Shown here: in pieces, positions 51,592 to 60,803 of the stretch
Position numbering within the stretch: the stretch's first letter is position 1
How the letters are laid out: the number at the start of each line of letters is the position of its first letter
From: Porphyromonas sp.
GTDB lineage: Bacteria > Bacteroidota > Bacteroidia > Bacteroidales > Porphyromonadaceae
NCBI GenBank assembly: GCA_022772085.1
Contig: JALFBN010000006.1
Location: 1-64,000, forward strand
DNA length: 64,000 nucleotides
Reading direction: 5' to 3'
Made by a program: the position numbers and the translations under genes
The notes under the pieces: model-generated
Database searches by the model: none
Seen by the model: only the letters and a program-made list of their open reading frames with translations
What the model was told of the DNA's origin: nothing

Positions 51592-52160
51592 ATACGCAAT
51601 CCCAGCTTTCTCCCGAAGAACTTACGCTTATTGAGGAGCTCAAAGATCCCGTTAAGCGACGTTCGGCTTTTGTCTTATTGGTGAAGAACTATTCTCGTGT
51701 ACTCTATTGGCAGATCCGACGTATTGTGGTCAATCACGATATTGCGGACGAATTAGTGCAAGAAACCTTCCTAAAGGCATGGCGTGGTTTGGATTCGTTT
51801 CGTGGAGAGTCTCGTATCTATACGTGGCTCTATCGCATTGCCGTTTACGAGGCACTGAACTATGTCGGTAAGGCTAAGCGTCGTAGCGAAAACGAAGTAG
51901 AGATCACGGAGGATAATAGTTACCTCATTGAAAATATAGCGGGAGATCCCTATTTTGATGGAGATGCTGCCGAGCTCCTATTTCAAAAGGCGATAGCAAC
52001 TCTTCCTACAAAGCAGAAGCAAGTTTTCTTACTGCGGTATTATGATGAGAAGAGTTATGCCGAAATTTCCGAGCTTACGGGTACAAGTGAGGGGGCTCTC
52101 AAAGCCAGTTATCATCACGCTGTGGCTAAAGTGAAACAATATATTGAGTTGCATTATTAA
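51588..52160 (+). CDS. ECF-type RNA polymerase sigma factor
   Basis: DELVQETFLKAWRGLDSFRGESRIYTWLYRIAVYEALN (region 2), LPTKQKQVFLLRYYDEKSYAEISELTGTSEGALKASYHHAV (region 4); ATGA overlap with MFS gene. Confidence 0.93.
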   Translation: MNTQSQLSPEELTLIEELKDPVKRRSAFVLLVKNYSRVLYWQIRRIVVNHDIADELVQETFLKAWRGLDSFRGESRIYTWLYRIAVYEALNYVGKAKRRSENEVEITEDNSYLIENIAGDPYFDGDAAELLFQKAIATLPTKQKQVFLLRYYDEKSYAEISELTGTSEGALKASYHHAVAKVKQYIELHY

Positions 52161-52248
52161 ACCTTTATCCCAAAAGATATTCTTATATATGTGTACACAA
52201 ACCCTTTGAGTCGTTGAATGTGAAATAAGATCAACAACATAACGCAAT

Positions 52249-52650
52249 ATGGATACTGATGGAGAAAAACTACACCGCAGTGCCGAGGATAGCCGAAAGC
52301 ATTTCACGATCCCCGAGGGATATTTCGAGTCCCTAGAGGAGCGTATTATGGCGCATATTGATGCGGAACCTCTACCCCAAGAGTTTGTTGAAGAGCCGAA
52401 GCGAAACAGGATCATTTGGCAACACCTTCGTCCCTATCTCTATTTGGCTGCTTCGTTCGTCCTGACCATCGGTGCTTTTAGAGGCTTTCAGTATGTACGC
52501 TCTACCTATCTCGCTACGCCTGAGGTGGAGATGAAAGCGCAAAGTACCGATCTAGAAGACCTTCAATACTACCAGATGCTCGCCGGAGAGTACACAGATG
52601 ATTCTGACTTTGAGATGATGTGGCTGGTCAATACAAACTACGTAAACTAA
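52249..52650 (+). CDS. Single-TM protein, candidate anti-sigma or envelope partner
   Basis: 133 aa, cytoplasmic-like N-term, TM LYLAASFVLTIGAF, downstream of ECF sigma. Confidence 0.6.
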   Translation: MDTDGEKLHRSAEDSRKHFTIPEGYFESLEERIMAHIDAEPLPQEFVEEPKRNRIIWQHLRPYLYLAASFVLTIGAFRGFQYVRSTYLATPEVEMKAQSTDLEDLQYYQMLAGEYTDDSDFEMMWLVNTNYVN

Positions 52651-52700
52651 ACTTCTATTCCATAGAGATTCTTTGACATAGGGGATCTCCTTTTTTAACG

Positions 52701-53150
52701 ATGCGAAAATCAATTACTCTTACTGTTTTCCTTTCCCTTATATCGCTACTTGGTAGCGTTGCTCTTTGGGCGCAAGAACCGCTTTCGGTACCCGAGCGTC
52801 GGGAGCTTGCCATGCGGAGAGATCTCTTCGTTTGCAAAGAGCTAGAGCTCTCTTCGGAGGAGTGTGCCAAGCTAACCGCTGTCCTTCATCAGATGGATGA
52901 GGAGCGGATGGCTATTTGGTCCGACTTTTGCCATTTGCATCTCCAGGTGAAAAAAAATCCACAGACCTCTCGCAGTGAGATGACACGCTATCTCAAGCTT
53001 AAAAGCGAGTGTAAGATCAAAGATGCCAAGCTCGTAGAGGAGTATTCGCAAAAGCTCTCTAGTATCTTGCCTCCTGATAAACTCATAGAATTGGATAAGG
53101 TGCAACGACGCTTCGGTCGAGAGATTGCCCGTGAAAGGTGCACAAAGTGA
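52701..53150 (+). CDS. Periplasmic Spy/CpxP-like helical protein
   Basis: Signal peptide (SITLTVFLSLISLLGSVALWAQ) and charged helical body; third in ECF unit. Confidence 0.5.
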   Translation: MRKSITLTVFLSLISLLGSVALWAQEPLSVPERRELAMRRDLFVCKELELSSEECAKLTAVLHQMDEERMAIWSDFCHLHLQVKKNPQTSRSEMTRYLKLKSECKIKDAKLVEEYSQKLSSILPPDKLIELDKVQRRFGREIARERCTK

Positions 53151-53227
53151 TCAGATTACTGTATCTTTGGTGATGAAATAAAGAATACAGACAAATAGAC
53201 GATTTGATTTATCAAGAGAAATAGAAC

Positions 53228-53815
53228 ATGAGTATAACGAAAGACTTCTTCGTGGCTTGTAGCTACGAACTCTATGCCGGGCCTAACGAGGTGCGTGACT
53301 TCATAGAACAAGCAACGCCCGAGAGCCCTATGCAGTATATGCATGGTATCGGTATGATGCTCCCCGCCTTTGAGCAAAAGTTGGATGGGCTCAAAGAGGG
53401 CGACTCCTTCGACTTTGAATTGACGCCTGAGAACGGATATGGAGAGCGTTTCTCCGACCGTGTCGTACCCTTGGATCGCAAGATCTTCTGCGTCGAAGAT
53501 GGTAAGTTCGACGAGGAGCATGTATTCATGGGTGCAAGAGTCCCTATGCAGACCGTAGATGGTCAACGCATCGAAGGTCAAGTGATCGAAATGAATGATG
53601 AGAAGATCACTTTGGACTTTAATCATCCACTCTCCGGGATGTACCTTCATTTTACGGGTAAGATCCTGGAAGCGCATCCTGCGACAGATGAGGAGCGTGC
53701 GGAGATCGAAGCTCTATTGCAACCCCATGGCAATAGTTGTGGCTGTGGCTGTGGTTGTCACGATGATGCCGAAGAGTCGGGCTGTGAGGGTGGTTGCTGC
53801 GGAGGTTGCCACTGA
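53228..53815 (+). CDS. SlyD-like FKBP-type peptidyl-prolyl isomerase with Cys/His-rich tail
   Basis: MQYMHGIGMMLPAFEQKLDGLKEGDSFDFELTPENGYGER; tail SCGCGCGCHDDAEESGCEGGCCGGCH. Confidence 0.92.
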   Translation: MSITKDFFVACSYELYAGPNEVRDFIEQATPESPMQYMHGIGMMLPAFEQKLDGLKEGDSFDFELTPENGYGERFSDRVVPLDRKIFCVEDGKFDEEHVFMGARVPMQTVDGQRIEGQVIEMNDEKITLDFNHPLSGMYLHFTGKILEAHPATDEERAEIEALLQPHGNSCGCGCGCHDDAEESGCEGGCCGGCH

Positions 53816-53923
53816 TCCAAGGGATTCAATTTGATATAAGACCATAGAGAGGCTCCTCTCTCTCCTAATGTTTGATGACAGACAGAGGAGGGGGAGGGGT
53901 ACTTGTTTATAAAAGGATTTGAG

Positions 53924-55012
53924 ATGAATACATTTGGACGCTATCTTCGTTTGACCACTTTTGGAGAGTCGCATGGTCGGGCACTTGGAGGCGTGCTTGA
54001 TGGCGTGCCTGCCGGTATCCCAATTGATCTGGAGGCAATTCAGGCGTTTTTAAACTATCGAAAGCCCGGGACGAACCTCGCTGTCTCACAACGTCAAGAA
54101 GAGGATTGTTTAGAGATCTTGTCGGGATTGCTCCCCGATGGCATGACGATGGGAACTCCTATAGGGTTCTTTATAGCTAACAAGGATGCGCGCAGTGCAG
54201 ACTATAGTGTGTTGAGAGAACTCTATCGTCCGTCTCATGCCGATTATACTTATCATCAGAAGTATGGGGTTTCTCCCCAAGCAGGTGGTGGACGCTCTTC
54301 GGCACGTGAGACGGCAGTGCGCTGTGTTGGTGGTGCTATTGCTTTACAAATCCTAACTCGATTAGGGGTGCATATTTATCCCTATATTCGGAGTATTGGA
54401 GAGATTCGTTTGCCTGATGAGGATTTGTCCGATTTGGATTTGAAAAATGTATATCATTCCTCTGTCCGATGCCCGCATCCTCAATGGGAGCCCAAGCTAG
54501 AGGCCCTTCTTGCTGAAGTACGTCACAGTGGAGATAGTGTAGGAGCCGTTGTCGATTGCCTTGTGCAGGGAGTTCCTGTTGGTTGGGGTAGTCCGCTTTA
54601 TGATAAACTTTCAGCCCATTTGGGTTTTGCCATCCTTTCCATAAATGCAGTTAAGGGGATTGAGTTTGGTGACGGATTCGATATAACAACCAAGCGAGGA
54701 AGTGAGGCTAATGATGAGATAGAACCCTCTTTGTTCGAGCAAGTAAATTTTCTCTCCAACCACTCGGGGGGGATTCAAGGAGGGATCTCTATGGGGACTG
54801 ATATTCGTTTTTCTGTGGCATTCAAACCTACACCGACGATTGCTATGAAGCAAAAAACAATAACACTATCGGGCGATGCTGTGGAGTTTGTCGCAACGGG
54901 ACGCCATGATCCGTGCGTGGCCTTGCGAGGGGTTAGTGTGGTACATGCCATGACTGCTTTAGTTCTATTGGATGCCTATTTGGCGACTCGTGCAGAGTCT
55001 CCTCTTGTCTGA
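53924..55012 (+). CDS. aroC: Chorismate synthase
   Basis: MNTFGRYLRLTTFGESHGRALGGVLDGVPAG, GGGRSSARETAVR; ATG at 53924. Confidence 0.97.
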   Translation: MNTFGRYLRLTTFGESHGRALGGVLDGVPAGIPIDLEAIQAFLNYRKPGTNLAVSQRQEEDCLEILSGLLPDGMTMGTPIGFFIANKDARSADYSVLRELYRPSHADYTYHQKYGVSPQAGGGRSSARETAVRCVGGAIALQILTRLGVHIYPYIRSIGEIRLPDEDLSDLDLKNVYHSSVRCPHPQWEPKLEALLAEVRHSGDSVGAVVDCLVQGVPVGWGSPLYDKLSAHLGFAILSINAVKGIEFGDGFDITTKRGSEANDEIEPSLFEQVNFLSNHSGGIQGGISMGTDIRFSVAFKPTPTIAMKQKTITLSGDAVEFVATGRHDPCVALRGVSVVHAMTALVLLDAYLATRAESPLV

Positions 55013-55073
55013 AAAAAATGCCTTAGAGGTATTGTATGGCAGATTACTTTCGTATTGGTGTAGTGTATGACTC

Positions 55074-55103
55074 TTGTAAGGTCAAAATAAAATAGTACCT
55101 TTG
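55074..55103 (+). promoter_or_regulatory. Promoter TTG-N19-TACCTTTG for rpmE2
   Basis: TTG 55074-55076, TACCTTTG 55096-55103. Confidence 0.75.
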
Positions 55104-55139
55104 CGGACGGAATGTGCGGATAGCTATGCACTATGCTCT

Positions 55140-55197
55140 CCTATTCTATTCCTTTTACTCTCGTTTGCTTTATTGTGAGAGGAGGGGTAGAGATAGG
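55140..55197 (+). promoter_or_regulatory. Stem-loop in the rpmE2 5' leader
   Basis: CCTATTCTATTCC pairs with GGGGTAGAGATAGG, 13 pairs with one bulge and G-U pairs. Confidence 0.5.
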
Positions 55198-55248
55198 CTG
55201 GTGAAGCCCCGCAATGTATAAACTAATAGAGTAAATAAAAAAAGAGCA

Positions 55249-55503
55249 ATGAAAAAAGGTCTTCATCCTGAAAACTATCGTCCCGTGGTGTTTAAAGACA
55301 TGTCTAACGAAGATGTCTTCATCACAAAGTCTACCATCCAAGCTAAGGAAACCATCGAGATTGATGGTGTAGAATATCCCCTCGTAAAGGTGGAAATCTC
55401 TAGCACATCGCACCCCTTCTTTACGGGTAAGGCTAAGCTCGTGGATACCGCCGGTCGTGTGGATAAGTTCATGAACCGTTACGGTAACCGTAAGAAGAAA
55501 TAA
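55249..55503 (+). CDS. rpmE2: 50S ribosomal protein L31 type B
   Basis: [29 protein letters not shown]...[29 protein letters not shown]. Confidence 0.95.
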   Translation: MKKGLHPENYRPVVFKDMSNEDVFITKSTIQAKETIEIDGVEYPLVKVEISSTSHPFFTGKAKLVDTAGRVDKFMNRYGNRKKK

Positions 55504-55732
55504 AGAAAACATACTCTCTCCCTTGACCCCAGAGTAGTAGGGGCTGGGACTTTCCTCTCCGGTATAGGGTTGATTTTTTCTTTGATTAGGGAGAACTCTT
55601 TCGGAGCAGGTTTGGCTTTGATCCCTTAGCCGTCTTCTTTCTCTTTAGGACGAACGAGATGCCATAAACTCCTCGTTTCAATTCTTCCTCCCTACGGAGT
55701 GGAGGGTTGTTACCGAGGAGTCGTCATCTTCT

Positions 55733-55777
55733 AAAAAAAGAGATCGCTACCTGCTGATTTTCTTGTTGAGTAGCGAT
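55733..55777 (-). terminator. Intrinsic terminator (minus strand)
   Basis: ATCGCTAC...GTAGCGAT stem, then ctcT7 on minus strand. Confidence 0.65.
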
Positions 55778-55809
55778 GTCTTGGTGAATAATATACGAAA
55801 TAGATAGGT

Positions 55810-55956
55810 TCAAACGTTATAGTGAAGAGTGTGGGGAATGGATTCGTCCATCTCGGATACAAGTTCAGAGTACCCCTTGCAGTCATGATTGTTATTCTGT
55901 TTAAAGGGTAGCAACATGATCACCCCAAAATCGTCTTTTCTTATGAGGAGTCTCAT
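55810..55956 (-). CDS. Candidate 48-aa small ORF
   Basis: MRLLIRKDDFGVIMLLPFKQNNNHDCKGYSELVSEMDESIPHTLHYNV*; followed by minus-strand terminator. Confidence 0.35.
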   Translation of the reverse strand: MRLLIRKDDFGVIMLLPFKQNNNHDCKGYSELVSEMDESIPHTLHYNV

Positions 55957-56037
55957 AAAGTGGATGGCAATGCGTGTCGTCCCACCCTCCTCTCAAGAAA
56001 GAAAAGATAAATGAGTAGATAGTAAATTATTGGATCT

Positions 56038-57528
56038 ATGAAACGAATTCATCAGATGGTCTTGGGCTTCGTTGGTGTTGCCCTCGTTAGTGCTTCAGTT
56101 TCGGCAGGTGTATATACTTTTATGGAACACCGCTCCTCAACTACCTCCGATATGGGTGTTGACGGAGGGGCTTTTCGTAATACAGCCTTGGGCTTTGATA
56201 TGAGCCGTAGTGTGGGTAATGCCCCGGATTTGGTACCGGCTGCAGAGGCTTCGGTGCATTCCGTCGTACATATCAAAGTGGAAGGCGAGCAACAAATAGA
56301 CCAGAGCTATATGGATCCCTTCGAGTTCTTTTTCGGAGGAGGTGGTAGCGGTGGTTTTGACCGTCCGAGTTCAAGACCTGTTGTAGGCTATGGTTCGGGG
56401 GTTATCATTAGTACCGATGGCTATATTATCACCAATAATCACGTTATAGATAATGCCAACAAAATATCCGTTACGCTCAATGACAATCGTACTTTTAGTG
56501 CTAAGTTAATTGGGAGCGACCGCAGTACGGATATTGCTTTGCTTAAAGTCGATGAAGATGACTTGCCAACAATTCCTTTTGGCAACAGTGATGCGCTTAA
56601 GGTGGGTGAGTGGGTATTGGCTGTGGGTAATCCATTCAATCTGACAAGTACGGTAACAGCAGGAATTGTTAGTGCCAAAGCTCGCTCCACTGTATCTGAG
56701 GGGAATGCAGCCAATATCGGTGGATTCATCCAAACCGATGCCGCGGTAAATCCCGGAAATAGTGGCGGTGCTCTCGTAAATGCAGCCGGTGAATTGGTAG
56801 GGATTAATACTATGATCTATTCTCAAACGGGCAATTATGCCGGTTATTCATTTGCAGTCCCCATCAATCGTGCTGCCAAAGTGGTGGCTGACATTAAGAA
56901 ATTCGGTACAGTACAACGCGCTGTCTTGGGGATTCAAGGGAATGATGTAACAGGTGATCTCAAGGAAAAATTTGGACTAAAAGTCAATGAAGGAGTTGTC
57001 GTAACGGGCTTTAGCGAGCGTAGTGCAGCTTTCTCCGCAGGGATGGAGGAGCACGACGTTATTATCTCTGTTGATGGGAAGTCCGTCAAAAATATGGCAC
57101 AGCTCCAAGATTTTATCAGTATCCATCGTCCCGGAGAAAAGGTTGCAGTGGAGATCAATCGTAAGGGAAGTGTCAAAAGCTTGACCGTTACGCTCAAAAA
57201 CGAGGAGGGCGGTGAGCAAATCATTAAAAACGATCCCCAAAGTCTTTTGGGCGCTCAACTCAGAAGCCTCTCCAATGAACAAAAACGTTCTTATGGCGTT
57301 TCTTATGGCATAGCTGTCGCCAAAGTGAGTAGCGGTAAATTCAAAGAAGCGGGCATCAAAGAGGGCTTTATCATCCTATCCATCAACAATGTTCCTATCC
57401 GTTCCATTGAGGACGCTCATCGAGTGATCAAGCGAGTACAACAATCTCGTAGAGGAGATACGGGTGTGATGGTGAAGGGATTTTATCCTAATGGAAGGAT
57501 GAAGTATTACGCAATAGACTTATCCTGA
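56038..57528 (+). CDS. DegP/HtrA-family serine protease with PDZ domains
   Basis: TNNHVIDNA, DRSTDIALLKV, QTDAAVNPGNSGGALVN triad; two PDZ-like regions. Confidence 0.95.
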   Translation: MKRIHQMVLGFVGVALVSASVSAGVYTFMEHRSSTTSDMGVDGGAFRNTALGFDMSRSVGNAPDLVPAAEASVHSVVHIKVEGEQQIDQSYMDPFEFFFGGGGSGGFDRPSSRPVVGYGSGVIISTDGYIITNNHVIDNANKISVTLNDNRTFSAKLIGSDRSTDIALLKVDEDDLPTIPFGNSDALKVGEWVLAVGNPFNLTSTVTAGIVSAKARSTVSEGNAANIGGFIQTDAAVNPGNSGGALVNAAGELVGINTMIYSQTGNYAGYSFAVPINRAAKVVADIKKFGTVQRAVLGIQGNDVTGDLKEKFGLKVNEGVVVTGFSERSAAFSAGMEEHDVIISVDGKSVKNMAQLQDFISIHRPGEKVAVEINRKGSVKSLTVTLKNEEGGEQIIKNDPQSLLGAQLRSLSNEQKRSYGVSYGIAVAKVSSGKFKEAGIKEGFIILSINNVPIRSIEDAHRVIKRVQQSRRGDTGVMVKGFYPNGRMKYYAIDLS

Positions 57529-57629
57529 TCCTCTCTTTTTACTCTTTGAATGCAAATAGAGAGGATCTTCCCTCTCGCTTGCCTCGTGTGCAGGTGGAGG
57601 TTTGATAGAATAGAAGAGATATTACATAT

Positions 57630-58493
57630 ATGAGACAACTAAAAATTACCAAGTCCATTACGAACCGTGAGAGCGCTTCTCTCGACAAATATCTGCAGGA
57701 GATTGGGCGAGAAGAACTCATCTCAGTGGATGAAGAGGTACGCCTTGCTCAGGAGATCCGCCGAGGGAATCGTCGTGCGCAAGATAAGCTAACTCGAGCC
57801 AATCTCAGGTTTGTGGTTTCGGTTGCGAAGCAGTATCAAAATCAAGGTTTGAGTCTTCCGGATCTTATTGATGAGGGTAATTTGGGCCTCATTAAGGCTG
57901 CTGAGAAGTTCGATGAGACGCGTGGTTTTAAGTTTATCTCGTATGCTGTTTGGTGGATTCGCCAGTCGATCCTTCAGGCTCTTGCGGAGCAATCTCGCAT
58001 TGTACGCCTTCCTCTCAATCAGGTAGGGGCACAAGCCAAGATCAAGAAAGCGATAGAGCAATTTGAGCAAGAGAATGAACGTCGCCCTTCCATCGCTGAG
58101 CTCGCTGAAATTTTAGACCAAAGTGAGGAAAAGGTCGCGGTTACATTGAAGTCCTTTAGTAAGCATGTTTCGATTGACGCTCCCTTTGTAGATGGCGAAG
58201 ACAATAGCTTGTTGGATGTCCTTGTCAACGAGGATGCCCCCAGTGCTGATCGTTCATTGATGCGCGATTCTCTCAACACAGAGATTGATCGAGTGCTTGC
58301 TACCTTGTCTGATAGAGAGGCTGAGATCATAAAACTCTTCTTTGGAATTGGATCGAATCCCGAGATGACTTTGGAGGAGATTGGCGATAAGTTTGGTTTG
58401 ACACGCGAACGAGTACGTCAGATCAAAGAGAAAGCCATTCGCAAGTTACGTGCAGGTAATAAGTGCGACCAGCTCAAGAGTTATCTCTGTTAA
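57630..58493 (+). CDS. Primary sigma-70-family factor (short, no region 1.1)
   Basis: [60 protein letters not shown]; region 4 [28 protein letters not shown]. Confidence 0.95.
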   Translation: MRQLKITKSITNRESASLDKYLQEIGREELISVDEEVRLAQEIRRGNRRAQDKLTRANLRFVVSVAKQYQNQGLSLPDLIDEGNLGLIKAAEKFDETRGFKFISYAVWWIRQSILQALAEQSRIVRLPLNQVGAQAKIKKAIEQFEQENERRPSIAELAEILDQSEEKVAVTLKSFSKHVSIDAPFVDGEDNSLLDVLVNEDAPSADRSLMRDSLNTEIDRVLATLSDREAEIIKLFFGIGSNPEMTLEEIGDKFGLTRERVRQIKEKAIRKLRAGNKCDQLKSYLC

Positions 58494-58540
58494 GTGTTCG
58501 GTTGTGCGGGGTAGTATACTCTACCGTTTGAACCAATATC

Positions 58541-58597
58541 AAAAAAACTCTCTCTCGTACGGAGCATGGCATTCTGTATGGGGGAGTTTTTTTTTTT
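58541..58597 (+). terminator. Rho-independent terminator after sigma factor
   Basis: ACTCTCTCTCGTAC...GTATGGGGGAGT then T-run. Confidence 0.7.
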
Positions 58598-58652
58598 ATT
58601 ATGTACCTTTGCTACCTTTGGAGTAGTATAGAGAAGCGGAAAAGTAAAGTCT

Positions 58653-60047
58653 ATGGCAAAGAAGAGTAAGTTCCAGCGGTTCATTCGCAAGTGTCGCATC
58701 CTGATGATCCAATTTGTGGAGTTTGTTTCGATGGATATGTGGCACATCGACAAAGACGAGGTATTTGGGCTTCGGCGTATTGGTATCAATGCCCTTAAAT
58801 CTCTCTATATGGCTGTAAAAGGCTTCATTCAGGGAGATTTGCAAAGTAGGGCATCTGCTTTGACTTACAGTACTGTCTTAGCTATTGTACCGATGCTGGC
58901 GGTATTGGTTGGTATAGCTAAAGGATTCGGAGTGCAGGATACGCTCTCTCGGTTTTTGTTGGACTATTTCCCTACCCATACAGATGAAATAACGAAATCC
59001 CTGCATTTTGTCGAGAATTATCTCTCTCGAGTTAAGGGAGGACTTTTCTTGGGAATAGGATTGATTTTCTTGCTCTATACGGTTTTCAATTTGCTCTCTA
59101 CGATAGAGAATGTTTTCAATCGTATTTGGGAAACTACGAAAGGACGTACGTTTAAGGATAAGGTCACGAGTTACTTTACTATGATCTTTTTGTTGCCGGT
59201 TATGATAACGGTTTCGTCGGGGATCACATTGACGATGACTACGATTCAGAATAGTTTTATGAAGGACTTTGTGATACTTGGTAGTATGACGACCTTCCTT
59301 TTGAAGCTGGTGCCCTTTGTCCTGATTGTCTTTACATTTGTTGCCATCTTTATGGCACTGCCCAATGTCAAAGTTCGCTTTGTGCCTGCTTTGCTCTCGG
59401 GCTTGCTGGCCGGAGCCTCTTTTCACCTCTTTCAGATGCTGTATATCAACGGAATGTTGTGGATCTCTACGTATAATGCTATTTACGGAGGGTTTGCCGC
59501 CTTCCCGCTGTTGCTGTTATGGATGCAACTGACCTGGATTATTACGCTATTTTGTGCCAAGCTCTGTTATGCGATTCAGAATGTCAATAAGTTCACTTAC
59601 GAGAAGGAGGTTACTCGAGTATCACGTCGTTATAGCGACTTTTTGACTGTGCTGATCATGGCACACATCGTGCAACGCTTTGTTGATCCCAAGCATTTGG
59701 CTCCCTATACTGTGGAGCAATTGGCAGATCAATGCCGTATTCCTGTTAAACTCACGACGATGATTATTCGACAACTCCTGGCGCTTCGTCTTATTGTGGA
59801 GGTGAAGAATACCAAGCAGTCGAAGACGGGCAATTACTATCCGGCAGTAGATCCAGAGACTCTTTCGGTTGGATCATTGATCGCCCGCCTAGATAGTTTT
59901 GGCAGTGAAAACTTTAAGGTCGATAAGAATAAGTATATGAAGGAGTGGGACTTGACGATTGCTTCACGGGAGGCTCTCGTAGATGGTTCCACTGCTGTAT
60001 TACTAAAGAATTTGCCTTTGGGGCGGATGATTGCCTCCAAGGGGTAG
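58653..60047 (+). CDS. YihY/BrkB-family inner membrane protein with C-terminal winged-helix-like region
   Basis: LQSRASALTYSTVLAIVPMLAVLVGIAKGFG; FAAFPLLLLWMQLTWIITLFCAKL. Confidence 0.85.
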   Translation: MAKKSKFQRFIRKCRILMIQFVEFVSMDMWHIDKDEVFGLRRIGINALKSLYMAVKGFIQGDLQSRASALTYSTVLAIVPMLAVLVGIAKGFGVQDTLSRFLLDYFPTHTDEITKSLHFVENYLSRVKGGLFLGIGLIFLLYTVFNLLSTIENVFNRIWETTKGRTFKDKVTSYFTMIFLLPVMITVSSGITLTMTTIQNSFMKDFVILGSMTTFLLKLVPFVLIVFTFVAIFMALPNVKVRFVPALLSGLLAGASFHLFQMLYINGMLWISTYNAIYGGFAAFPLLLLWMQLTWIITLFCAKLCYAIQNVNKFTYEKEVTRVSRRYSDFLTVLIMAHIVQRFVDPKHLAPYTVEQLADQCRIPVKLTTMIIRQLLALRLIVEVKNTKQSKTGNYYPAVDPETLSVGSLIARLDSFGSENFKVDKNKYMKEWDLTIASREALVDGSTAVLLKNLPLGRMIASKG

Positions 60048-60077
60048 TCTGCTTTAGAGCAAAACTCAAAATAAACG

Positions 60078-60130
60078 GATCTGTACCTCGTGCGACAATA
60101 GGTAGTCGACTAGAGATACAGATCTTTTTT
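60078..60130 (+). terminator. Intrinsic terminator
   Basis: GATCTGTACCTC...GAGATACAGATC then T6. Confidence 0.7.
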
Positions 60131-60187
60131 ATAGTGTTGTAAGATGGGGAAGCCGTTCGTTATTGGGTAGGGCTTCCCTCGTTTGTT

Positions 60188-60781
60188 TTAGGGTTTGGGG
60201 CAATAGTTTACAATAGCGAGGTCCATACCATTGTGTTCTACGGATGCAATCTTCAAAATGATTTTGTGATAGCTACTGGTGTAGGTGAAATATCCTAGGG
60301 ATAGTCCGATGAATTCATACATGTTTTTGACAAGGAAGTCATCCACTTCTGGCGTTAGCTGTGTGCAATCCTCGTTTAGGATTAGTGAGAGCGGAGCATA
60401 ATACCCGAGGGCTTGTGAGAGTTTGTATTCCCGTCCGCTGAGGTAGTATCCTCGTACGGGATTCGCGGTTGATCTTTTGACATCGAACCAGAGGAATTTG
60501 TCATTTTCGGTGGAGTATTCCTGACTCTTTTGCTCATTGAGAGTTCCCCCGTGTGCCGTTTCCCAATCTTTGATCTCTTGTTCTGTTGCACCCCATTGTA
60601 CCATGGGATAGGGGATCAGCTTAGTGAATACATCAGCATCGGGGTAGGATGGACCTTCCTGTACGGTTGGAGTTTGTGGTGTTTCGGGGTACTTGTTGGG
60701 GTCAGATTGGTGGCATGCTGAGAGCCCACCGATGAGAGCCGTGAATCCGAGGAGGAGAAGTGTTTTTTTATATCGTTGCAT
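60188..60781 (-). CDS. Lipoprotein with shared C-terminal domain (copy 1)
   Basis: Lipobox GGLSAC; YPMVQWGATEQEIKDWETAHGGTLNE. Confidence 0.75.
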   Translation of the reverse strand: MQRYKKTLLLLGFTALIGGLSACHQSDPNKYPETPQTPTVQEGPSYPDADVFTKLIPYPMVQWGATEQEIKDWETAHGGTLNEQKSQEYSTENDKFLWFDVKRSTANPVRGYYLSGREYKLSQALGYYAPLSLILNEDCTQLTPEVDDFLVKNMYEFIGLSLGYFTYTSSYHKIILKIASVEHNGMDLAIVNYCPKP

Positions 60782-60803
60782 AATTGTCTATTTTGGGATG
60801 AGG

